This document shows positions 49,673-60,596 of a stretch of DNA of 64,000 nt, in pieces (the stretch's first letter is position 1; each line of letters starts with the position of its first letter). The translations under genes were made by a program, and so were the position numbers. A model generated the notes under the pieces. The model made no database searches. It worked only from the letters and a program-made list of their open reading frames with translations, and was not told the DNA's origin. The stretch comes from Daphnia pulex (lineage: Eukaryota > Arthropoda > Branchiopoda > Diplostraca > Daphniidae). The DNA lies in the NCBI RefSeq assembly GCF_021134715.1, contig NC_060026.1:4898001-4962000 (forward strand). Direction: 5' to 3'.

Positions 49673-51256
49673 TTGGTTAGAGTGGGAGCGCGGATTTTAG
49701 ATTTCGCAAGTAATTGGAGTAAAGTTACGGACGATGCTTGTGTAATCGACTGTGTGACGAGCGGGGTTAAATTTGAATTTTTGGAGCCCCCAAAACAGTT
49801 TAGAAAACCGTCGCCTGTCCCTATGTCGGCGGACATGTTAAAAGTATGTGACCCGGAAGTGAAGGATTTATTGAAGAAGAGAGCCATAGTTGACGTAAAG
49901 GGCACTAATTCCGAGGGATTTGTTTGCGCTCTCTTCGTCATTCCAAAAAGGCGGGCTGAGAAGGCATTCTGAGAGAAGGGGATTGGATGGTCAAACTGGA
50001 TTTGAAAGATTCTTATTTGACCATTCTTGTACACCCATCCCATCAAAAAATTTTGCGTTTTTCGTGGAGGGGGCGCATCTATCAATTTAATTGTCTAGCA
50101 TTCGGTTTGGCTCCTGCGCCAAGGTTGGTCTCAAAAATTTTGAGGGTAGTGGCGGCCTACCTGAGAAAACAAGGCATGCGCTTGATTAAATATCTCGATG
50201 ATATTTTAATCATGAGCTCGTCGAAGGAGGATGCGAAAGCGGATGTTAAAAATGCGATCGGGTTGTTACAGCATCTAGGTTTCCTAATAAATGTTGATAA
50301 ATCGATAGTGGAACCTAGCCAAATAATGGAATATTTGGGCCTTCTGATAAATTCGAACAATTTATCCTTTGCGCTGCCGGACACCAAGGCGTCAGAAGTT
50401 AAGACTAAATGCGACACGGCATTGGTAAAAGGGGTCATTTCCTTGCGGGAAATAGCGTCGATAATGGGAAATTTCATATGGGCGATCCCAACTATGCCCT
50501 TTGCGCAGGCGCATTTCAGAAGAATGCAGGCCTTTTATATTAGTAAAGACAGACGAGCGAGTTTTGATCTTAACACCAAATGCACTCTTTCGTTGGATAC
50601 AAGGCGGGATCTAGCGTTGTGGTCCAGTAATCTTACTTTACACAGAGAGAAAGTGTTTTTTCCCAAAGTTCCGGATTTGGAAATTTTTTCAGACGCTTCA
50701 TTAACAGGATGGGGGGCTTGCTGTAATAGCGGGAGAACAAGGGGTTCGTGGACCTTGCAGGATAGTGAAATGCACATAAATGAGCTGGAGTTGATAGGGG
50801 CGCTCTATGCAATCCAACCGTTTACGGCGGAGGCAGGGAACATTGCGGTGCGGATTTATTTAGATAACATAACCGCAGTGGCGTACATTAACCACGGCGG
50901 CGGCACTAGGTCAGCGGAATTGACGAGGATTTCGGCGGCTTTGACAGAGTGGTGCGAGGGCTGGAATATTGGCATTGAAGCAGTTTATCTTCAATGCAGA
51001 TTAAACAAAGTGGAGGATGAATAGTCCCGCACGGAGCCGGATTCCGGGGACTTAAATCTTAAATCCAGCCGTGTTTGCCTCCATCCAAGCATTATGGTCA
51101 TCCGAAGTGGATGTTTTTGCTTCACGATGGAACGCTCAATTGACGAAATTTATTTTCTGGCGACCGCAACCGCAGGCAATGTTGGTGAATGCATTTGTGA
51201 TTAATTGGAAGGATCTAGCAGGTTACGTCTTCCCCTCTTTTGCACTTATTTTTTAA
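49673..51256 (+). pseudogene. DIRS reverse transcriptase/RNase H, broken
   Basis: The palm domain has DLKDSYL (first Asp motif) and the catalytic KYLDDILIM (YxDD). RNase H shows FSDASLTGWGA, ELELIGALYA and the LDNITAVAYIN block. The downstream DVFASRWNAQLTKF segment is a typical DIRS region after RNase H. Breaks: the frame changes between the fingers part (49673-49972) and the palm part (from 49987), where the usual fingers segment before LREGDWMVKLDLK is missing; a TAG at 51022-51024 where ADEES is expected; and a frameshift near 51065. Confidence 0.85.
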
Positions 51257-51399
51257 TGTTTAGAAAAAATTAGGCAAGAAAAAGCTGAAATCGTTTTTGT
51301 TTTCCCTGCGTGGACAGGCCAACCGTGGTTCCCTGTCTTGCTAGGACTAGCATGCGACGTACCGGTGATGTTCCGTCAAGAGCCCAGTCTTTTGTTGTC

Positions 51400-52415
51400 A
51401 GCGCTAGAAGAGACGCATCCGCTTTTGACGTCCAACGGCCTACACCTTGCCGCTTGGAAGTTGTCAGGCGACAACTACGTAACAAGGGATTTTCCTCTTC
51501 AGTGGTCGACCTTCTCGTGGCCGGAAACAGAAAGAGAACTCTCGGCGCATACAACTCCGCGTGGCGAAATTGGGATTATTGGTGTGTGCGAAGGAGTGCG
51601 GATCCCTTATCGGCAACTTTAAAAACGTGTTCCAGTTTCTCACGGACTTGCATGCTTCGGGCAAGTCCAACAACACAGTGAATGTTCATTGCTCGAAGTT
51701 GTCAAAAACTTTAGACGCGGTGGATGGCGTAGCGATAGGAGAGGACCCTCTGATAGTTAGATTAATGAGAGGATGTTATCACCAGAATCCGCCGCAGCCT
51801 AGATATAACGAGATGTGGGACTCGGGGAAAGTGTCGACGTTTTTCGAGTCGTTAGGAGAAAACCGAAATTTATCATTGAAAGTTTTGACGAGCAAGCTGG
51901 TTACTCTGATAGCGCTAACCACCTGGATGAGGGTGGCGGAAGTGACGGCCATTAGCTTTCGGTCCATTCAATTTACGCAAGAAGGTGTAAAATTTTCCTT
52001 GGACCGACTGAGGAAGACTCAGCGGTGTGGACCGCTGAAATCTTTTGAGATGACGAGTACGGAGGAGAAATTATGTCCAGTCAAAGCGTTGAAAGATTTT
52101 ATAGAGCGAACGGAAAAATTCAGGCCGGCGTCGGAGCCCTCGGAGGGGTCTAGATTGCTAATTGCTCTCGTTAGACCGCACAAACCAGTATCATCTAATA
52201 CTGTGAGTCGTTGGATCAAATCCATGCTGAGCAAAGGGGGCGTCGATACGACTAAGTTCGGGGCGCACTCCACGAGAAGTGCAGCAGCTTCCAGAGCGGT
52301 GGTCGAAGGCGCTCCGATTGATGCGATTCTTCAAACAGGTAGCTCGGCCCATGAAGCAACATTCAACCGCTTCTATAATCGGCCTCCAGCTCGGATTGTC
52401 GAGAGACAAGAATAA
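51400..52415 (+). pseudogene. DIRS tyrosine recombinase (nearly intact catalytic domain)
   Basis: The open frame 51561-52415 holds the catalytic core: MRVAEV with the first Arg, AHSTRSAAASR with the His-x-x-Arg box, and FNRFYNRPP with the nucleophilic Tyr near the C-terminus. This enzyme integrates the circular DNA copy. The SAM-like N-terminal part (RNKGFSSSVVDLLVAGNRKRT) is in another frame before 51605, so one indel separates the two halves. The stop at 52413-52415 lies just before the internal complementary region. Confidence 0.88.
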
Positions 52416-52445
52416 AAATTTAACATATGCCGTAAGCTTTAAAAT

Positions 52446-52571
52446 CACCCTTAGGGTGTACCGAAATGGATTTCGAAACACAACTGTAGATTACCGGAGG
52501 GATCGTTCAACGATCCCGATAGGTAACCTTGATTGTGTTAGAAAGTAAATGTAGCGACGACCCTGAGGGTT
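52446..52571. repeat. DIRS internal complementary region
   Basis: The left half (ACCCTTAGGGTGTACCG then TTTCGAAACACAACTG) is complementary to the element's left end. The right half (GTAGATTACCGGAGGGATCG onward) is complementary to the right end beyond 53118. Serves as template for completing the ends in the DIRS replication model. Confidence 0.9.
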
Positions 52572-53194
52572 CGTCTCCCAAACCCGTGCCCTCCCTAGCT
52601 ACATTTATGTTACATCATAATTTGAAAAATCTTCTTGTTGGGACATGCAGAGGTCAGCAGACGGGTGGACGTAAAACGGAGGCCCTTACTATTACTAGGG
52701 GAAGAGGCAGACATCCAAACCCGACGCGTGTCTAAGATTCTGGTTCAGAAGAATTGAGCGCGAGACGGGTGACGGGCAGACTGGCCAGAACGGGCAGCGT
52801 CTCATGAAAGAACACGGCAGCTGGCAACCGCCTGTCAAATTTCTATTCGCTTGTTTTGTCTGTGTTTTTATGTTATTTGATGTGACCACTGGAAAAATTT
52901 GGGTTTGAGTTTTTTTTTCCCTGATCAAGTTAAATCAGGTTTTTTCTCTGCCCTCATGGTCGTAGTTCTCTCTTTGGTAATTTTTTGTTCTAAAAGTATT
53001 TCTTGGTTTGGCTGTAGTGGAGAGAGAAGTTTAACAAGAATTGTTTTTTTTCCGCACCACTATTTTTTGTTTGGTCTTTGAAAAGCTGAAAATATAAAGT
53101 GTCTACACCCTTAGGGTCGTCACTAAATTTACTTTCTAACACAATCAAGATTACCTATCGGGATCGTTGAACGATCCCTCCGGTAATCTACAAT

Positions 53195-53447
53195 TATTTT
53201 TCATTTTGCCACAAGTGACAACTGAAAAGTCCGCAACCAGGTCCGGAATCCGGATCATGGTCTATGAGTAGGTGGTACCGTCACATGTAGGAATTGGCCG
53301 TAAGGCCTCGTCACAGCTTTTTGAGGGGGTGTTTCAAAGTGCGGACGTCTAGAGTACAGCATATATAACGCCGCTACTTTCACCAGCATACTTCACCTCG
53401 CGTAGCGTTACTAGACTAGACTAGAGTGTTCTGCACCCCAGAAACGG
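53195..53447. other. Spacer between DIRS element and repeat copy 2
   Basis: No ORF. A CATATATAAC box near 53358-53367 is TATA-like but has no gene behind it. Confidence 0.35.
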
Positions 53448-53952
53448 TTTATCTCTGAGGAATTTAGTTAACTAAATTACCAAAGGTTTAGGGGCCTTTA
53501 ATGCAGCACAAGTTACAGTAGTCTGCTGAGAGAGGCACCCTGAAAGTCTTTATTGGGAATTTTCTCGGCCAATCAGAATCGAGGAAATCCGAAAAACACG
53601 ATTTAGGGTATTTTTAAGGTTTAGTTTTTAACTATAAGGCATGACGAAGTTAGGTATAGAGCTTATTAGATACTTCTGAACCTAAAAATAGAAACTATGT
53701 GATTCTTTTAACCTTTTCAATGCATTTAAAAAGTGAAGTAGCGGCCTTTTTGACGGCTGTGGTTTTCCCAGATCTGATAACAGATTGCGCTACATTAAGT
53801 AAATATCAAACCCTTAAAAAACCATAGTAAGAATAAGTTAAAAAAGAGTGGCCTTTTTTAACGTTAGGTCAATCCCACCCATATCTTAAATTTCAAACTT
53901 AGATCTAAAATTTAACTAACTCTAAATTCCGAAGGCACCCAAGGGGCTTTAT
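53448..53952 (+). repeat. Dispersed repeat, copy 2
   Basis: Same family and orientation as 44188-44695. The shared part runs from near CTGAGGAATTTAG to GGGGCTTTAT. Flanks differ between the two copies, which marks the boundaries. Confidence 0.85.
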
Positions 53953-54101
53953 TTGGCAACATCGCATACCACTCACAGTGATCACTCTAGGGCTAGCACT
54001 TAACGAACCCCTGGTAATCCTATCCTTTGGCCTTTGCCAGATTGGCGTATATTCTATCTGCGAGTCTGCGAGATATTCATTTCACCACTGAATGACTGAA
54101 T

Positions 54102-54351
54102 TACGATATAATAGGAAAGGTACACTCTCGCGCTATCCCAGTCTCTTGGAAGAAACGGCGGGTGTTTAGTAAAGGGTCCCAAGATTCCCCGCCAGGTTCG
54201 CTAGGTTAGGAGGTCCCTCGCCTCTCGGGGGTATAGCAAAATAGGGGTTTTCCTTCGTTATCTGTAAAATTGAACAAAACTGAATTTTGGGACCCTTTAC
54301 TAAACGCCGGTCTTGGGGATAGCCGAGAGTGTACCTTTCCTATTATATCGT
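54102..54351. mobile_element. 250-bp MITE with 8-bp target duplication
   Basis: Inverted ends of about 35 bp begin ACGATATAATAGGAAAGG. The 8-bp word GACTGAAT is repeated directly at 54094-54101 and 54352-54359. The interior repeats the GGGACCCTTTACTAAA motif in both orientations. A truncated relative is at 61-205. Confidence 0.82.
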
Positions 54352-54359
54352 GACTGAAT

Positions 54360-55071
54360 CATGACTTAATACTGAATGTCTTAACGGTCTCCGAAGCTGA
54401 CAAAATGGGCGGATCAACGGATTATATAATTGATTGATTAATACATTTTAGTAGCTCAATTTATTACCGAGAAGAATTATTTGAAAACTAAAGATTGCAA
54501 TAAAAGGAAAACAAACTACAATCGATAAGTTTGTCAAGAATAGCTGCTAGCCATGTATTTATTCCGTGTTTGACTTTCGGTGTACGATATTCTGTGTATG
54601 ATATTCGGTGTTTAACGTAAATCAGTGAAATTATTCAACAGTACAGTTAGACAATTCAACATTTTAAAATTCGACAGTATTAAGTTCAATTAAGTTTTAA
54701 AAAGAAAAAAGTCCTCAAGCCAATAAGGTCTATTGGCTGAAGCCGCGAAAGTATTTTGCGAAATGAATGTGATTTAATTCACGCCATCGAAAAGGATCCT
54801 CCGTTGCAGATGGATTTCATGAGTAATTTTTCCATCGACTCTGCGGAAGTTGTCAGGGAGAAAATAGATTTTTGAAACAAGTCCTAACTTGTGGTCGTGG
54901 AAGGCTGCGCAGCGGGCTCAGTTGAAAGAAAACAAATTTTTTTTTTCTTTTTCTAGATCCCGCCCTGGTTGACGGTCCCCAGTACAAAACTGGAAAACAT
55001 CTTCTGATTTCAATTTCCTACCTTTTGTTGGAAAATCAACAGTGCCACTTTCAACATTTTAAATGAAAGTT
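54360..55071. other. No gene recognised
   Basis: AT-rich spacer downstream of the minus-strand HECT-like relic. It might contain a lost C-terminal exon of that gene, but no such frame is visible. Confidence 0.4.
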
Positions 55072-56666
55072 TCAAAGTGGTTCTGGCAACACAGCTGAAG
55101 ATGACGTTGCGAGATCTTCGTGTAACTGGTCGAACGAAACGCTTTTCAGAAAATCTTCAGAAGTCAAAACTTTGTCACCGAAAAAGGAGCGCACACTTTT
55201 GTACTGCGCCAACAGATCAGCGACCTTCTGTATATTCAAACCTCTAAGAAATGGATGGTCTTGTCCAGCACTAGAAACTATTTTTAAGGCACTTAGAAAA
55301 AAAAAGACCCAGCGGCCCAATTTGGATAATTGTTATACCTGAATTGTACGAACAATTTTTATGTTTATGAATTACTTAAATAGTTTAAGCTGCTTAAATA
55401 TACCGCAAAATAGTCAAAATGTAAAAAGACGTTGACCAAAGTTTTCCTTGGATAAAGCAGTCATTTCTCCTTCGTCTGGGCCGCTGTCTGCGTCTTCTGA
55501 TGCAGTTGCGGACTGATAGGAGGACAGTACAATATCAAAAATTTCTTTTACCTCATTCATAAGGCTCCAAAAAAATTCCGAACGTAAAGCACCACAATCG
55601 ACGCCAGGCTCATCAATTTCGTAACAATTCAGCAAACAACTTCGGACTACAGCAGGGCAATTTCACAAGGAAATCCTCATTTCCATCCTCAGTCCAATTG
55701 CGTCGTCCATCAAAAAAGCTCTTTTGACACGCACAGAATTGCGACGATTTTTGTCGCCCATTGCATCCTCTTCTGTAGCATTCATTTGCTGGTGGCTTAA
55801 TTCTGATAGAAGTCTTAAGCTCTCCGGATTTAGGAGTCCTAACTCGCAAAGTCTGTCTTTAAATATAGAATAATGAGCCACCAGCTCCAGTGCATCAATA
55901 GTTGTTCCGCATTCGAGGCATTCGACATTGTAAGAAGCTTGTTGATCGTTTGTAATGGGAATTGTTTCATCCTGCAGTGGCGCTACATAAACTTTGGTAT
56001 GCTGCAGTATCTGAAAATTTGTTACATAAAATTTAAAAAAATAAATTGTGTTTTGCGCTGACGTGAAATATAAAAAATAAAAATAAATTATTTTTTCTCA
56101 GTAGAATGGTTACCTTATGTAACTTTTTAGAAAATTGCATGTTAAAAACTTTGTCGATAGTACTTTTTCATTGAAAAAAATTACTATCGAATTACTATGA
56201 AAAGTACTATTTATTTTTTAAAAAATTACTATCGATATTGGTTGATAGTAATTTTTTTCAACAATTTACTGAGAGTAAATAATTGTGAGACGCAACCTAA
56301 AATTACCTGTAACTGTGAACCAATGAGAAGTGGCTGCAAGCATCTCTTTATAAATTGGCAATTCCCACGTTCAGCTTGCACGAACATCTGAAAGCCCCCT
56401 TTCAATGCAATGTAGGGTTTGTAAACGCTGATGGAGCAAAAAGTAAAATATAAGTTTTCAGAAATAGTTAATTCAATAGTTATTTAATATATCACCTGAT
56501 TATTTTGTGTAGAACTGTACCGTAGTTATCCGTTGACAAAAATTCTATCATTTTCTCCCCCAAACCGGAATCGGAGAGTTCATTCAATTCAAAGCTATCC
56601 GGTTTTCGGAGGAATTCCTCAATTTGAACACTCTTTAAGCCCACGACGATCTTTTCACAACTTTGG
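55072..56666 (-). pseudogene. HECT-domain-like gene, truncated and broken
   Basis: Minus-strand exons: 56496-56666, 56307-56427, 55414-56010 and about 55072-55270. The first two join in phase at their GT-AG border. The third reads ILQHTKVYVAPL, then NVECLECGTTIDALELVAHY, and after a TGA at 55663-55665 continues in the same frame with NCYEIDEPGVDCGALRSEFFW. The EPGVDCGALRSEFF block matches the start of HECT ubiquitin-ligase domains (usual form PGVD.GG..REFF). The catalytic Cys lobe is not seen downstream, so the gene is truncated. The family call rests on this block and is moderate. Confidence 0.6.
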
Positions 56667-56883
56667 CTGGGGAAACAATTTTTTTTTATTTTTTCATGGG
56701 TCCTAATATAATTTAAAATAAACTTTTTAATTTAGTACACTCGACAAGTAAATATTGATCATCAGTATTTTATCAGCTAATATTTTGTATTGTATAGACC
56801 TTTTTGGAATTCAAAGTACGTGAAAAGCAAAAGCGGTGCGCAGCTTACTCCAATGCACTATTGCTAAAAATGTTGTTATGTTA

Positions 56884-57004
56884 CTTACGTATGAGTATTT
56901 TGTATGCTTGAGTCGTTGTATCCTAATAATGCATTTTTCGGTTGGTATGCACCTACTTTGGTGGATACCACGACTCAAACATATAAAAAACTCATACATA
57001 ACAA
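56884..57004. repeat. Short inverted-repeat element
   Basis: Arms of about 40 bp: TATGAGTATTTTGTATGCTT on the left and its imperfect reverse complement ending near 57000, with a short centre. Too diverged to place a target duplication. Confidence 0.6.
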
Positions 57005-58084
57005 ATTTTTTGCCAGCAGAAGTAGCCTAAGCAGAAGTAGCAATATTAGTCCTGGCATGTTCCGATGTTCGTCATCGCCGGAATCCGTAATGGATGGATG
57101 ACGGATTTCAGGATTCTTGGAAGGCGTTTGGCAAAGGTGATGAGGAAAGAAAAAGAGCAAGCATTCGATTTTATAAATCCCATAGTTAAGCTAAATATTG
57201 GATTTTAATCAATAGCTTCTAACTCCTCTCACAAGCAGGCGGAGAAACGAAATATTTTGAACCGCCCGCTAGAGGGCGGATGCAAGAGAGCACTAAATTT
57301 TGAGCAATTATTTTTTGAGAGCATTAAATTAATGCTTACTTTGGAGCAGTAAATTTGTTGTCCCTTTTGCGTTCCATAGTTTGCAACCTGATGGGTTTCT
57401 CTAATAATCATAGATGTATTAAATAATAATATTAACTATTGTATCATTTCTCTCGCTTCATCATGATACAAACTCATTGGTATAACAAAAGAGTTGAGTT
57501 GTTTCTTTTGGTTTGGCGATACGATAGTAAAAATATATTGACGAAATACGTGCGGCGTGTGAATGAACACGCGCATGCATTTTCCGAGGATGATCTCCAC
57601 TCCCCCCACTACCTCTTTTAGTATAGCAGAGATATAACAAAATCATCAGCTGGAATTGAAATATTTTTAAAAATCGTCGAGGGGCCTTCTAATTTAGAAG
57701 GGACACATTTTAGAAGTTAAAAATGTAGATCAATGTTGAGTATGACGTCTGCCGGTGATTCAAACGCATTTCCCCATCATTAAAGTGACAAATGCGCTGA
57801 GAATAAGCGTTGCTATTTGTTTTTATAAATTTCCCCATTTTATTTCCATAACTTTTTTTCGCGTATTGATTGGTCCTCGTTTAGAATCTTGTGTACCGTC
57901 ATACGGCTTCTCGTCTCTTGCCATGATTGTCTCGCCCTCTTTCTCTTAAGATACATGAACCCAGAAATATCTCAATATTCGTTTTTTTCCCTCTTGTTTA
58001 CTTTGTGATCCATCAATAACTGGTTCGATTGTTGCATAACGGAAAGTTAATTTATTTTACATTTGTGTCTGTTTTTTCGTATTA
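57005..58084. other. No confident gene
   Basis: Short ORFs on both strands only. A Ser-rich plus-strand frame near 57010-57100 cannot be extended by splicing to anything recognisable. Confidence 0.4.
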
Positions 58085-58578
58085 CAGGCTCAGCAAGTTG
58101 GCGTAGCTTCGGTGAGCATCAGGTTTCCCGATGAAGCTGCATCTTTGGTTCTGGTCCCTCCAGGCACAGATCATTACAGAATGGGTTTTTGGCCGGCCTA
58201 GGTTCGTACAAACATTCCTAAGGTGAGCAACCCCCGTATTACATGTTATTATATTACCAAAAAATCCCCCAACTGTTCATAACTTGACAGCCTCTCTTCC
58301 TTCTCCTACAACTGAGGCGAACTGAGGGTGTAACATCTGCACCGGATTTAGTTCTCGATTGATTGCCTAAAGTTTGCTCTCAACAAGATGCCTACCGGAT
58401 AGCATATCAAGTGGTTGTTGAGATAGATAGTAACCCTCCTTCTGCCGGCGATGTGACAGCTCTTAACGCTGCCGATACAAGTGACATTCTAGATACCTCC
58501 GCTAATCCACTGGTCAAGACCGGGTCGCAATTGTTCTCTATCTATCATTGCCTTAGTAATGGTTGGAATGGAAAGTGA
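58085..58578 (+). other. Unassigned exon-like segments
   Basis: After an acceptor (TTACAG at 58082-58087), a frame reads AQQVGVASVSIRF, then FPDEAASLVLVPPG, up to a stop near 58200. A second open segment 58363-58578 reads VCSQQDAYRIAYQVVVEI and on. Composition is protein-like, but start, splice partners and family are unknown. Could be relics of one gene. Confidence 0.35.
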
Positions 58579-59069
58579 CTCCATTACCGTTTATCAAGCT
58601 ACAAGTATAATTTATTCATAAATTTATTCTCGAATAAATCGTCATTATTAATTTTATTCCGATCATTCGTCTCCAATCATCAAAGAATTTACTCCAGTGC
58701 CGAACGGTTTAAATGTCTCTGCTTGGAAATTTGATGTCATTTACAAAAAAGACAGATGTGGTGTGATGTGGTGTGGTGAGATGTGGTTTACATTCGGAAT
58801 GATACCTGTAGAAAACCTGAACAAAATCAAGAGGTTGTCCCTTTTTTCAAATGAATATTAATTTAGGCGATTCTAAGACCCGTGAAGTAACGGAACCGCG
58901 GATCCTGCCGGGAAATCTTTAACCTGAAAGTTATCAAATCAGGATTTTTGCTGTAAGCCACGGTCTGTGGAGTGAGCCGAACACTCACTTTTAAGTTGTC
59001 TGTAAGTAAAGTCTTTATTCATGCGGTGAAATCTGAAAGCCTTAAAATTATTTTTTGATATCCACTTAA

Positions 59070-59474
59070 CTTCAGCGTGGTGGCTACCAGATCATCTTAC
59101 GTGGTTTGCCCTACTAGATTCTATCTACACCAATTACGTCACTCGGTATAACATTATTAATCCAGGTATCAGTCAGGGTCGGTGGAACTACAATCGGCGA
59201 TGGATTGACTTCATCGAGCAGCAGCATTCGCAGCTGCCAACTGAAGTAATTACTCATTTTATTTTATGTGTTCGTATGAATTGTCTTGATGACGCGTTGT
59301 CTTTTGACTTTAACATTCAGAGTGGAATTTGAAAATTTTCGACTTGCTCCGACTAATCCAAATACGACTATTTGTGACGAAGTTAATTTGGCGGCGGTTG
59401 GAAGTAAACAACTCCAACACAAAAACTGTTCGGTGATTCTTACACCGATCAGCACCGTAACATCACACCGTTGA
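59070..59474 (+). other. Unassigned exon-like segments, possibly CUB-like
   Basis: One block near 59075-59247 reads WRWNYNRRW-like aromatic sequence (GRWNYNRRWIDFIEQQ). A second (59307-59474) reads RVEFENFRLAPTNPNTT and then ends SVILTPISTV. The second resembles secreted CUB-type domains only weakly. Together with 58085-58578 these may be decayed exons of one extracellular protein gene (inference). Confidence 0.3.
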
Positions 59475-59583
59475 CAGCCATTGACTTTTCCTTGGGATCT
59501 GATATGTGCCTTTTTTTTATTGTTATATTTATTTATTTTTTGTATAGCAGAACGAAAATTTTAATTATGCTTGACAGATGACG

Positions 59584-59639
59584 TAGGTACAATCCTTTGT
59601 TCGAGAACTGTCTGCTTCTCGAACAAAGGATTTTACCTA
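59584..59639. repeat. 24-bp-arm hairpin
   Basis: Arms of 24 bases with one mismatch (TAGGTACAATCCTTTGTTCG and on) around an 8-base loop. Stem length is short for a pre-miRNA but not impossible; it may instead be a minimal foldback element. Confidence 0.75.
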
Positions 59640-59761
59640 GGTTAAGTGCCAAGAGTAATAAAAATTTTTGTTCTGTTATCGGCCACAGTGGTGCGCATCG
59701 GAGTAAACTGCGCACGACTTTTTGGCATGTCTACTATTTTTGGTCGGAATAACATCTATAT

Positions 59762-60596
59762 GGGAGACCGGACCCATATTAGACAGTTTCGGTTTATCCC
59801 CAAATCTCCCATCCCCTTACGCGAAAGAGAGAAATTTTTGAAAAAACACGCGGATATAGTTTCCGCACACACATGATTTTTTTTTTCAATTAAGTACTTT
59901 AAGTACGTAAGTAAGTACCTTAAGTACTTAAGTATAAAAGTTATTGAGATTTAAATTTTTTCGTGTTTTTTACCAGACGGGGGTAATATTGGACAGACGC
60001 CTGTACCATGTTGGACTGGGTATTAAAAGAGGGAAAGGATGAATAAAAAATTATTAAAAAATAAGGAAATGTAGATCTTAATGTGGTTAAACCTTCCAGA
60101 AATTTTGGAAATGATATATTTAAAACTGAAAAAGATTTCCTATAGAAAAAGAATTGTAACTTTTAGATTGGGTGAGATAGGGAAAAAATGTTGGTGGCGC
60201 TGAAGTCTCTCGTTAAGATAGGACAATCTTGTCCCAAATGACCCCGAGATACCGTCCTCCACTAAATGTGAATATCGTATAAACTATCATACTTAAAAAT
60301 AAAAATTTTTGTGAATACTGTTGGAAAATGACTAGCCTATGTTTGTATGTGAGCAGATTTTACTTCACCCGTCAAACTTTGGCACAATCGCACCGTTAGT
60401 GGGGAAAAAAATTGCGTATTTTTTATTTCTTGAATATCTCAGGAAATAACAATTAGATTTTCATGAAACTTATTACAGTTAATTCTTACACTACAAACAA
60501 TGAACTATAGAAAAATTGAATTTTTAAAATCATTTTTACTATTTTTACCGACCCTGTCTAACGTGATACAGTGTCCAACATGGGTCCGGTCTCCTC
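59762..60596. repeat. Possible old TIR element (835 bp)
   Basis: GGAGACCGGACCCATATTAG near 59763 is matched by its imperfect reverse complement at about 60575-60595. No target duplication or ORF supports it, so it may be an eroded transposon. Confidence 0.4.

Larger units (their letters stand above)
48003..53194 (+). mobile_element. DIRS-type tyrosine-recombinase retrotransposon, degenerate
   Basis: Inverted terminal repeats: about 48031-48097 is the reverse complement of 53052-53118. An internal complementary region (about 52446-52571) joins sequence complementary to the outer left end and the outer right end, the hallmark of DIRS elements and their circular replication intermediate. Order inside: gag-like ORF, reverse transcriptase/RNase H, then tyrosine recombinase. 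No target duplication is expected for this class. Several frame breaks make this copy non-autonomous. Confidence 0.93.

Noticed and set aside
49552..50085. 177-codon minus-strand ORF within the DIRS element
   Set aside because: It is antisense to the reverse transcriptase region, a shadow of the real coding strand.
44188..53952. Large LTR retrotransposon bounded by the two 505-bp repeats
   Set aside because: An intact host serpin lies between them, and the DIRS element has its own ends. No LTR-type gag-pol or primer-binding site adjoins the repeats.
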